From Elephas maximus indicus (lineage: Eukaryota > Chordata > Mammalia > Proboscidea > Elephantidae), in contig NC_064846.1 in NCBI RefSeq assembly GCF_024166365.1, positions 26,123,866 to 26,187,865 on the forward strand: a stretch of 64,000 nt of DNA, read 5' to 3'. The notes beneath the pieces were generated by a model. That model worked only from the letters and a program-made list of their open reading frames with translations. It was not told the DNA's origin and searched no databases. Both the position numbers and the translations under genes were made by a program. Within the stretch, counting starts at the first letter, position 1, and each line of letters opens with the position of its first letter. Positions 25,701-37,700 of this stretch are shown here, in pieces.

Positions 25701-28700
25701 GACAAAGGAAGTCTTTTCTAAAGAGACACTATTAAAAAGCTGTCTCCTTCACTTTTCAATATGAAACTCAGTTTATGAGCCTAACAAGATCTCCAAGCAG
25801 CAAGTATCAGACATCTATTAGATGCACACATTTTTCAAACCACAGCACCATATGCCAAATGCATTTGAGAAGCAAAACACCATTAAGGTCACAAAACAAA
25901 TAAAATGTAGGATGAGACTAGTGTCAGTTTTCAATTGAAAACTATGGTTTCATTCCACAGGCCCTATAAAGTTTCACCCTTTTTTCTGATTCCCATTGAG
26001 AAAAGTTTATTTCCAGATCCAAAATTAGGCCAAAGCAAATAAAAGGTGTGTTTATTAGATATATAGAGACTGTGAATGAATAGGTACAAATACTATAGAT
26101 GTCTGGTAGGCTGCTGCATTACATGGTGCCCCCAAGTACAAAAGTGCCCACAGCATCCGGGACCTCTGAAGTACACGTTTATCAGAGGCTTGCCGTGCTG
26201 CTAATGGGAGAGACGTGGTATCTAGGCCATATGTATCACTTATTAATTCCACAGGAAGAGGCTTTTTCTGCTCAAAATGCTGAAAATACAGAACGGGCGC
26301 CACCTATCATACTTACACAAAGTGGGTTAAAATTGTGTCTCCCATCATCCCTGACAATATTAAGTGCTTTTTGGTAATATCATAGACTGGAAGCTCTACT
26401 CCCACAACGATGGCAGCACGCTGCGCAGTTGGGACCACACCCTACAAAACACAATTGACAATAGATACCAAGGAAATACACATGTACTAACATAAACCTG
26501 AAAGTCAAAAACATAGGTCAGAAGTTGAAAATCACTAGAAAAATCCAAGTGTGAAGTACTGAGGTCACTTTTTCAAATCAATGGTTAATACTGGGACACT
26601 TACAAATCCTCAGTTCACTTAATCTGTTGCTGTCAAGTAGATTCTTTAATGTTGCCTTTTGGCACTCATGGCAACTCCTGGTGTATTAGAGTAGAACTGC
26701 ACTCCATAGGCTTTTCAATGGCTTTAATCTTATGGAAGTAGATTGCCAGGCCTTTCTTCTGAGGCACCACTGGTTGGATTCGAACCACCAACCTTTTGGT
26801 AGTCAAGCACAAACTTACTGTACTAAAAATAAAATCATGGATTTGACACCCACAGCACAAGTGATAGACGGAAAAAAATTGATCAACTGGGCTTCATCAA
26901 AATAAAAAAACCTTTGTGATTCAAAGAATAACATCGAGAAAGTGAAAAGAGAACCCACAGAATGGGAGAAAATATGTGCGAATCATCTATCTGGTAAGTG
27001 TCTAGTATCCAGAATGCACTAAAAAAAAACCCTTGCAACTCAACAATAAAGAAGATAAACATTCAATTAAAAAATGGGCAGAGGATCTGAATAGACATTA
27101 CCCCAAAGAAGACACACAAATGGTCAATATGAAAAGATGCTCAACATCATTAGTCGCTAGGCAAATGCAAATCAAAACCACAATGAAATCCCGCTTCATA
27201 CACACTCACCAAAAACCCATTGCCATCTAGTTGATTTCAACTCATGGCAACCCTATAGGACAGAGTAGAACTGCACCATAGGGTTTCACAGGCTATAATC
27301 TTTATGGGAACAGACTGCCACATCTTTCTCCCTCAGAGTGGCTAGTGGGTTTGAACCATCAATCTATCAGTTAGCAGCTGAGGGCTTAACCACTGTGTCA
27401 CCAGGACTCCTTTTACACACACTAGGACAGCTGTAATAAAAAACAAGCATTGGTTGGTCAGGATGCGGAGAAATCGGAACCCTCATAACACTTCTAGCAG
27501 GAATGTAAAATGGTGCAGGCAGTGACTGTGGTTGTTTCTCAGAATGTTAAACAGAGTGTAAAATGGTGCGAGGCATAGTGGTGGCATCTGAACTTGTCTA
27601 ACTTCACGAGGGGGGATGATGAGAATTAAGATCAGCCCAAGGCTGATTCCTATGAGGTGGAGATCGGACATACCTCCACTCTCCAACCTTTTTGCCAATT
27701 CTGACACCAGCCATCCCTCCGTTGGCATTCTCTACTTCTCTGCTGGGTACGATAACCCATTGCAATGGCCACACACAATTCACAGGCCATATTTACAGTT
27801 AAGTGGTTTATTAAGGAACATGGTACAACTTGGGATCAGGATCAACAGGCTACAACTCAGGGATCAGGATCAGGAAGTATGTAGGCAAAGTCTCCCCTTT
27901 TCAGTGCAGGATAGCTCTCTCTGCTCCTCTCAGTCCCCTGAGGACAGGCCCCTCTAGACCCCCCTTAGGCTCCTCTAGGTCCTGCTGCGTGTCACCGCTA
28001 ACTCTGCTACTGGGTCCCTTCCAGGCTTGTTGCTACTGGCTCTGCCACTGGGCCCCTCCCAGGCCTCTCACTGTCTTCAGTGTAACAGCCCTTGACCAGT
28101 GTTACAGCTCTTTTAGGACGTTCCTTGCCTCTTCTCTCTCTCTGCTTCTCGCTTCTTTCTGTCTACTCCAACTTCTGTGGGACTGACTGCATATATATAC
28201 ACAACCCCTTATAAGTTTCAAGGCACGGCCCCTCGCAGTGGGGGCCACAAACTGACCAATCCCCTGATGGTAGGCACAGATACTTCATTTGCATAGTTAG
28301 GCGTACCCAGGCTACAACTCACCTCATTTGCATAGTCTATTGACAAATCCCTGCAAGGTGCATACCGATCACAGGGCAGGCTATAGCCCAAAAAAAAAAA
28401 AAAATTAGCCCAGGACCAGGCAAAATCAAAAATCAAACCCAGTTGTTTACAACTTACCCAGGAAATGTCAATCAACCTGAACAAAAGTAACAAACCCTTT
28501 AGGGTAGAAAACTAGAGCGAAGGTAACTCCTCAGGATTTGGGGAAAAGTCTCTCAAAAGCTATTTTTCCAGAAAATCAAGGCAAAAGGCCACCTAAAGAA
28601 ACTCATTTCACCACACAGAATTATCATATGACCCAGCAATTCCACACCCAAGAGAGTTGAAAACATATATTCACAAAAAAACTTGTACGTCAATGTTCAC

Positions 28701-31700
28701 AGCAGCATTATTCATCATAACCAAAAAGTGTAAACAACCCAAATGTCTACCAACAGATGAATGGATAAACTGTGGTATATCCATAGAATGGAATATTATT
28801 CAGCCATAAGAAGGAATGAAATACTGATACATGCTACCACATCGATGAACCTTGAAAACATTATACTAAGTGAGGGAAACAAGATATAAAAGGTCACATA
28901 CTGTATGGCTCCATGTATATGAAATGTTCAGAACAGGCAAATCTAGAGTCAGAAAGTAGATTAGTAGTTGCCTAGGGATGGGATGGCTGGGGGAAAATGA
29001 GGACTGCAAATGGGTATAGGTATAGGGTTTCCTTTTGGGATGATGAAAATGGTCTAAACTTAGTGGTTGCACAACTCTGTGATTATACTAAACCCCACTG
29101 AATTATACACTTTGAGATGCTTTTTTAAAAAACAAAGTAAATCTTATGGTAAGTGAATTATATCTCAGTAAAGTTGTTATTAAAAATATAAAATCAAGAA
29201 AAAAAAAGTGGGGAGAAGAGAGCTTCTAGGTTTATCTCACAGAATTTTAGGATGTCCTGAAAGGACATACACTAGGATGGCAGCAAAGGTATGAAGCTGC
29301 TAGGGAAAAGGTCAAGACAAAGTGGTCCTTCTCTTACATGACCTCGTGTAGTAACATTAGCAGTGTTTCACTCAATAGCACAATATCACAATCACTGCTT
29401 ACATTACAACACAGGTTTGTTAGGGTATTAAAATGTTTTTGAAGAGTATTAACGACACAAGAAAATACTTATGCTATAATGTTAAATAAGGCAAGACATA
29501 AAATTATATGTAGTATTATTCTAAGTTTAGTGGAAATGCACATATATGTGTGTAGGTACACATATAACATATTTTTCACAAATAACGCACCCACGTAAAT
29601 AATGTGCCCACGCATGTGATGTGTACAGTGCGTTTAGGAAAATAACAGATGAGGGGGTTGTGCGGTTCGCAAAAAATGTATAATGTATAACGTGTGCATT
29701 ATTTGCATAAAAAATACAATATATATGTATATTATATGAATATGCATGTATGTGTATATATACACATACTACATATATACACATACATGCAAACTTTTAA
29801 AAAGGATTAGAAGAAACACATTGAAATATTTTTCTTCATCTGGGGTTAGGATAGCATATAAGTTCATTTTCATTTTTATATCTTTGTATATTTAAAAAAA
29901 TTTTTTTCACAACGAAGATTTTATTTTTATAATTCTGTTTAAAAGTCTTTTAAAATTGAAAATAATATGCCATGGGGACAACTGCTTCCTGAGATAACTT
30001 TTATATTAAGGTGTTCAATTGTCTCTAAATTCCCAATTTATAAAGGGAAGGTGATGTAGCCGTGTTGTCATCACCCTGATCATCAAGAAATGCTTGATTC
30101 CGCTGATATGGCTGGCCGGCCAGCCGAACAGTCCCTTCCTCCCCAAGTCCTCCACCTGCTTCACTCTGTTAAAAATGATGACTGTCAGTCACAGAAGGCT
30201 GTACTCTGGTGAACAGTAAGGGCACAAGCTTTGGCCCATAGGTCAAATTCAGGCCTCAGACATATTTTGTGTGGCTCACATAGTGTTTGTAGAAGGCCGA
30301 ATTTGTTGTGAACATATAAAAAAAATCTGGGTATTTCATACAGAAATGCAGATTTCTAGCTTCTCTTGAGAGTCCAGAAAATTTGGCAACGATGGGCTCA
30401 TTCAGTGTGTGGCAGCTATAGGCTGGAGCTGAGCAGCAGCTGTCCCCTTTAAAAAGAACATCTGCTTTCCAGTTCGCCACGGTCCCTGCTACTCTATTGT
30501 ATTCCCAATTCTGAGACAAGTGTCACTTTATGCTTTGTCATCATACTTGTGCTGTTTTTCTTACAATGGAGTTAGGAAAAAAGTGAAAGGTTTTCAGTAC
30601 CCATGTTATAATCAAAGCAGGAAAATAAAATACAGACTGAGAGGACCATGTGTTGGAAGAAAGAAATGTAACATATTTCCTTGTATTTTTAATATGCAAA
30701 CAAAATGTGTGTTAAAAGAACACATAATACAATACACTTCAATTCTTTATGTTACATGCCTGGATCATAGCAGCAGCCAAGTATAAAACAGCTGTGTTCC
30801 CCTGATGAAATCTCCAACTCTATTTATTGCTTTTTGTCTTTTCCTTGACATCAGTCTGTAAAAATGTCCTAGTTAGTTCCATTTTCTGGTTTTAAATTAG
30901 AGTAATTAAGAAACTGCACTCTGCTGTTATCAAAAAGCAACTAAGGGATGCTAAGACCATTAGGTGAAAAGTTATTAGGGAATAGGATATACGCATGTTG
31001 CTAGAATATCACCCCACAGATTACTTGCTAATTCGAAAAGAAAAAACATACCTGTCACAACGGAGAGATCTAGTGGACATCATCTCATCAATAATCATGG
31101 GACAACCTAACTTCACGTGCCTCTTCCTGTGATGCAATATGAAGTCCACAATATCACCCGTGAAACTCTCTTACCGAAAATGTTTAACATGAGTCTAAGT
31201 CAACAAACTTAACTCCCAGATTACAGGAAATAGAGGGAATAAAGGAACAAGTTAAATACCGTAAGAAACATTCTATAAGACAACTGGCCTGCTCTCATCT
31301 ATAGTGGAAATTTGAATATGGAGTGGATATTAATTATCAGGTATTTATCATTAATTTTCTTAGGTGTGATAATGGCATTGTGATTATGTGGAAGAATGTC
31401 TTTATTCTTAGGAAATGGCTTAGTGGTTAAGTGCTACGGCTGCTAACCAAAAGATCGGCAGTCCGAGTCCACCAGGCGCTCCTTGGAAACTCTATGGGGC
31501 AGTTCTACTCTGTCCTAGAGGGTCACTATGATTTGGAATTGACGGCAGTGGGTTTGGTTTGGTTTTTTTTTTTAGGGAAGTGTTGTGATGCCTGCAACTT
31601 TCAAATGATTTAGCAAAAGAGAGACGGAGAGGGAAAAAAAACAGATAGATAAAGCAAATACGACAAAACTTTAATAGTTATTTAATCCAGGTGATGTGGT

Positions 31701-34700
31701 ATATAGGTGTTCATTGCTCTGTTCTTTCAACTTTTCTGTATGTTAGAAAATTTTCATAATAAGAAGCTGGGGGGAATTAGAAGAAAAAAAAGGTCTCTGT
31801 CATGCATTAATTATGTCCCCCCAAAAATGTGTTTATCAATATCACTGTGCCATGATTCCCAGTAGTGTGTGATTTTCCTGTGTGTTGTAAATCCTGCCTC
31901 TATGATGTTAATGAGGGAGGATGGGCAGCAGTTGCGTTAGTGAGGCAGGACTCAATCTACAAGATTGGATTGTGTCTTGAGGCAATCACTTTGAAATATA
32001 AAAGAGAGAAGCTAGCAGAGGCACAGGGGGACCTCACACCACCAAGAAAGTAGTGCCGGGAGCAGAGCGCATCCTTTGGACCCAGGGTCCCTGGGCGAAG
32101 AAGCTCCTAGTCCAGGAGAAGACTGATGAGAAGGCCGACAGACAGCAAAAGCCTTCCCCTGGAGATGATGCCCTGAATTTGGACTTTTAGCCTACTTTAC
32201 TGTAAGAAATAAATTTCTCTTTGTTAAAGCCATCAACTTGTGGTATTTCTGTTACGGCAGCACTGGATGACTAAGACAGTCTCCTATATTTACAAGTCTA
32301 TTAAAAGATTTCCCATTCCATTCTGTCTGCATATTTTCCTAGTACTCTCATTTAATATTATGTTAAGTGATTAAATCAAGATAAAAAGTTTTCCTACAAA
32401 AAGGAAAGAATAGACAGAAGACTGAACGATAATGTGACAAAATGTTAAAAGTTATTATCTCTAGGTAGTGGGACTACCGGATTTTTTTCTTTTCTCTATT
32501 TTCTCAATATTTTATAGTATATCTTCTACTTTTTATGAGGTAAAAAAGTAGTTTTAGGTAACTACATAAGAACTACAGAGGCTATCATAGTCACGCATTG
32601 CTGTGCTAGTATAAAACTGGCAAAAACATATTGAAGAACTAAATCCACTGTGAATTTGAACAAATCAAGACGGCTATGTCAAATAATTTAATTACTTCTC
32701 CCACACATACAATCCCTGAATATTAAGCAGAGGCAAAGACCACTTATAAATTTGGTTCTTTCACAGGTGATAGGGAGTCCCTAGGTGGCGTAAATGGTTA
32801 AGTGCTCGACTACTAGCCAAAAGATTGGTGGTTAAAACCCACCCTGAGTCACCTTGGAAGACAGGCCTGGCCATCTGCTTCCGAAAGGTCACAGCCTTGA
32901 AAACCCTATGGAGCAGTTCTACTCTGCACACATGTGGTCGCCAGGAGTCAGAATCAACTTGACAGCAACTAACAATAATAACACAAGTGATGAGGAGCTC
33001 CTTACCTTATTTTTTGGGTTCTGCAAGAATCTTACATAGCATAAGGTGACAATTCACAATGGTATGGCTTTCTATAAAAATTATTCTTCGCAAATTCTAG
33101 GAACTGAAGAGTACAGAACAATATAACAAAAGAGTACTCACCCTCCACAGACCCCTGGTGCCTTCTTGTTGGTATATATCGATGAAACTGCCGATCATGC
33201 TCCCTTGGAACAAGCTTCCTTGGGCCTGCATTCGAATCTAAGGTAAGAAATGGTGAATATTTTGTTTTGACAGAGAGAACCAAAATGAGATGCTTCAACT
33301 CGCTCAAAGTTAAGAAGATACTATTTGAGAACTATCAGAAAAACTGACCTGCCACTATGACAAAATTAATGAGTTAAACTGTATATATATTAAAAACGTA
33401 ATTTCTGACACAGTATATTTCTACGGAGAAATTAATTTTTGACATTTTCCAATGTCAACAAATATCCTATTAGAAAAAATTTTAATGGCTGCATAGTTTT
33501 CATTACATGGGTGTAACAATTTATGTAACCAATCCTTTGTTGTTTTTGGACATTTAGATTCTTTCTAATTTTTCACGAAGCTTATCAAATTTTAGAGCCC
33601 TGGTGGTGCAGTGGTTAAGAGCTATGGCTGCTAACCAAAAGGTCGGCAGTACAAATCCACCAGCCGCTCATTGGAAATCCTATGGGGGCAGTTCTACTCT
33701 GTCCTATAGGGTTACTATGAGTTGGAATCAACTCGACAGCAGTGGGTGGGGGAATCATGTCTTAAATGAATTATTTTCTACCTCCCAAAAAAACCAAACT
33801 CATTGCCATCAAGTCAATTCCAACTCATAGCGCCCCTATAGGGTAGAGTAGAACTGCCTCATAGGGTTTCCAAGGAATGGCTGTGGATTTGAACTGCCAA
33901 CCTTTTGGTTAGCAGCAAGGCTCTTTTTTTTTTCTGCTTAATTCTTTTTTTTTTAATTTTTATTGTGCTTTAAGTGAAAGTTTACAAATCAAGTCAGTCT
34001 CTCATACAAAAATTTATAAACACCTTGCTATATACTCCTAATTGCTCTCCCTCTAATGAGACAGCACACTCCTTCCCTCCTCTATTTCTTTTCGTGGCCA
34101 TCTGGCCAGCTTTTGACCCTCTCTGCCCTCTCATCTCTCCTCCAGAGAGGAGCTGCCCACATAGTCTCATGTGTCTACTTGAGCTCATTCTTCATCAGTA
34201 TCATTTTCTATCCTGTAGTCCAGTCCAATTCCTGTCTCAAGAGTTGGCTTTGGGACTGACTAATTTCACTCAGCATAATGCCTTCCAGATTCCTCCATGT
34301 TATGAAATGTTTCACGGATTCATCATTGTTCTTTATCGATGCGTAGTATTCTATTATGTGAATATACCGTAATTTATTTATCCATCCGTTGATGGGCACC
34401 TTGGCTGCTTTCACCTTTTTGCTATTGTAAACAGCGCTGCAATGAACACGGGTGTGTATATATCTGTTCGTGTAAAGGCTCTTATTTCTCTAGGATATAT
34501 TCCAAGGAGTGGGATTGCTGGATCGTATGGTAGTTCTATTTCTAGTTTTTAAAGGAAGCGCCAAATCGATTTCCAAAGTGGTTGTACCATTTTACCTTCC
34601 CACCAGCAGTGTATAAGTGCTCCAGTGTCTCCACAACCTCTCCAACATTTATTATTTTGTGTTTTTTTGGATTAATGCCAGCCTTGTTGGAGTGAGATAG

Positions 34701-37700
34701 CAGTCGGGCTCTTAACCACTGAGACATCAGGGCTCCTTTCTATGCCCAAGCAGTACTTATTTTTCCTTTTCCCCAAATTTTCTTCCAACTCCGCAAATAA
34801 TGACCTGAGTATGAGGAATGTGAGGCTGATGAAAATCGTCCTTAAAAAAAAAAATCAAAATTAATGTAAAAAAAAAAATCCATGATGAACTATATATCAA
34901 AATTTTAACTGAAGACAGGATCCAACAGGGCCAGGATTAGGGCGAGGTGAGTAAGCTGAGTCACACAAAATTTTTATTTTGTTTATCATGAGACTGAAAA
35001 GCAGAAAAGAGCTAAAGATGGAATCTTGGGTGGGAGGACAGAAACATTTCAGGCATAGAGCCCACAAATGAAACCAAGAAGTATGAAATGTAAGAGAAGA
35101 ATCTAAATATTGTGGTGTCAAAACTAAAGGAGATGTCTGGAGGGGAGATAGGAGGGTAGAGAGGGTTAGAAACTGGCAAAATTGTCACGAAAGGAGAGAC
35201 TGGAAGGGCTGACTCATTTTGGGGAGAGTAAGTGGGAGTATGGAGTAAGGTGTAGATAAGCTTATATGTGACAGACTGACTTGATTTGTAAACATTCACT
35301 TAAAGCTCAATAAAAATTATTAAAAAAAAAAACTAAAGGAGGGCTTTAAGCAGGAGGAATTATTCACAATAGGTTAAGATGAGAACCAAAGTATCTGTTG
35401 GATTGGATAACGTGGACATTGCTGTTGACGCTGGGCAGCGTAGTTTCAATCAAGTAGCAGGGGAGATTGCAGCAGATTACGGAGGGAATGAAAGGTCAGA
35501 ACTACTTTTGTGAAATCTAGTTCCTTCTTAAGAAAAGTATAAAGGTGGTGTTTTGAGGAAGCAAGAAGGTCAGCTGAAGTTATTTTAGGATAGGGAGACG
35601 TGAACATATTTATAATCTAACAGGAGGTAACCAGTAGAGGGAAACTCTGGCGTAGTGGTTAAGAGTTCAGTTGCTACCAAAAGGTCAGCAATTTGAATCT
35701 ACCAGCTGCTCCTTGGAAACCCTATGGGACAGTTCTATTCTGTCCTATAGGGTCGCTCTAAGTCAAAATTGACTTGATGGAAACAGGTTTTTTTAACCAG
35801 TAGAGAGGAGCCCTCGTGGTGCAGTAGTTAAGCACTTGGCTGCTAATTGAGAGATCGGCGGTTTGAATCCACCAGCCACTCCCTGGAAGAAAGATGTGGC
35901 CGTCTGCTCCCTTAAAGATTACCGCCTTGGGAACCCTATGGGGCAGTTCTACCTTGTCCTACAGGGTCATTAAGAGTCAGATCGACTCGACAGCAGTAGG
36001 TTTGGGTTCTTTATAACCAGTAGAGGGAGCACTGGTGGTTCAGTGGTAGAATTCTTGCCTTCCCTGCGGGAAACCTGGGTGCAATTCCCTGCCAACGCAT
36101 CTCACGCGCAGCCACCACCCTGTGTCAGTAGAGGCATGCTTGTTGCTATACTGTTGAACAGGTTTCAGCAGAGCTTCCACACTAAGACGGACTAGGAAGA
36201 AAGGCCTAGCAATCCACTTCCAAAAATCAGCCAATGAAAGCCCTATGGAACACAACGGTCTGATCCACAACAGATCATGGGGATGGCACAGGACCAGGCA
36301 CCATTTTGTTCCACTGTGCATGGGGTCGCCATGAGTTGGAGGCTGACTCAACAGCAGCTAACAACAACAAACCAGTAGAGAGGAAGAGGCTAAAGACAGG
36401 AGAGAAAGAGGGTAAATGATAGAGAAATGTCCCTAATGAAACAGAAGGGCATGAGACCAGAGTCAAGCCACAGTTCTTAACCTTGATAGCGCATCAGAAT
36501 CACCTGGAGGGCTTGTCAAACCAGACTGCTGGGCCCCATCCCACAGCTTCTGATTCAGTAGGTATGGGACGGGGCCTGAGATTTTGCATTTCTAACAAGT
36601 TCCTAGTAATGCTGATGCTGCTGGCCTGGGGTACCACTCCTGAAGAGCCACTACAGGGGAGACAAAGTAAGGACAGATACAGACGTTTAAGTTTAGAGGT
36701 GAAGGGTAGTAAGGACGGGAAGTTGAGAGTGGAAGATGAGGTCGTAGGAAATGGAGCTGTCTGCTGAGAGTAAGAAGAACGAGGACCTAAAAGAAAACTT
36801 GAAGGTTTAAATATCACTGAGGATAGGAAAAGGAGCCGCCCAAGTATAAATAAAAGGATCAAAAAGCCCAGTTGAGATTAGAAATCTTCTATCTGTACTG
36901 TCACAGTCTAAGATTGTGACTTTTCCCCCTAGCAGCACTCAATCCTACATAGGTATAAGAAAGTAAAAAGCAGACGGTAGCATTAGTCAATGGTTGTAAT
37001 TTTGCCAACAAGTCAAACGGACAGAAAATTAAAATGAATGATAAAAGAGTACTTTAGGTGAGTAAGTCTAGGATCCAGATGGAAAAGAAAGTTTTAGGGA
37101 GTTAAGTATTATTATTCTTTAAAAAGCACAGTTAAACAAGTCTAAGTATTGCAGATATTCTAGCATTTTAGGATACCGTCAACTCTCTTCATAAATGCTT
37201 ATTCTGTAAATCTAGAGTGATACATTCTGTAGCCAAATACTCTCACTTTAGCCCAAAAAGATCATTTCCTATCTGTTCTCCATCAACCACCACTGGTTTC
37301 TTTCATTTATGTTGTTTATTAAGTCATTCTCTCAGTTCTCAAAACTCTCTGAACTGAAATAAATCTCTTTCACTAACCTAGTCGCCTGTGGTTTCTACAG
37401 TGCTCAAATAAATAAAGCGTTTGTCCTCTTACTGTTTTCTCACATTCCCCCTAAAATAATTTTTAAAAACCTGGATCCTCTCCTACATTTTAATTATATA
37501 TTTAATGCTTTACTTAATCATAAGTTTAAGTTAATAAAAACAAAATACCACTGAGATAAAAGATAAAGATTTATATTATTAAAATAAATGTTTCATTTTA
37601 TAATTCAATAAAATCTGAAAGAAATCATATAAAACTTCTATCCATGAGTTTTTACCCATTGTAACTTCAGAAATCTGGTAGCCCCATAAAACATTCCACT

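Larger units (their letters stand above)
26860..29190 (+). repeat. L1 ORF2 end and 3' UTR, interrupted twice
   Basis: L1 ORF2 C-terminal landmarks at 26880-27205 ('gagaaagtgaaaagagaacc', 'gcaaatgcaaatcaaaacca') resume at 27413-27556 ('ggatgcggagaaatcggaac') and again at 28616-29190 ('ttatcatatgacccagcaat', 'aacccaaatgtctaccaaca'). The breaks are an AfroSINE (27209-27412) and a long LTR (27557-28615). The reading frame is destroyed. Confidence 0.85.

Noticed and set aside
27616..28186. Open frames of 113 and 118 codons inside the LTR
   Set aside because: They run in the sense opposite to the LTR, overlap one another and have no retroviral domain.
29520..29790. TA/CA-rich palindromic stretch as an origin or regulatory array
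   Set aside because: Simple-sequence drift explains it; no repeated unit of defined length.
31020..31165. Exon-like open frame on the - strand within SLC25A14 intron 6, with a GT after it
   Set aside because: All SLC25A14 codons are already accounted for. The upstream acceptor is poor and the sequence fits an old L1 3' end.
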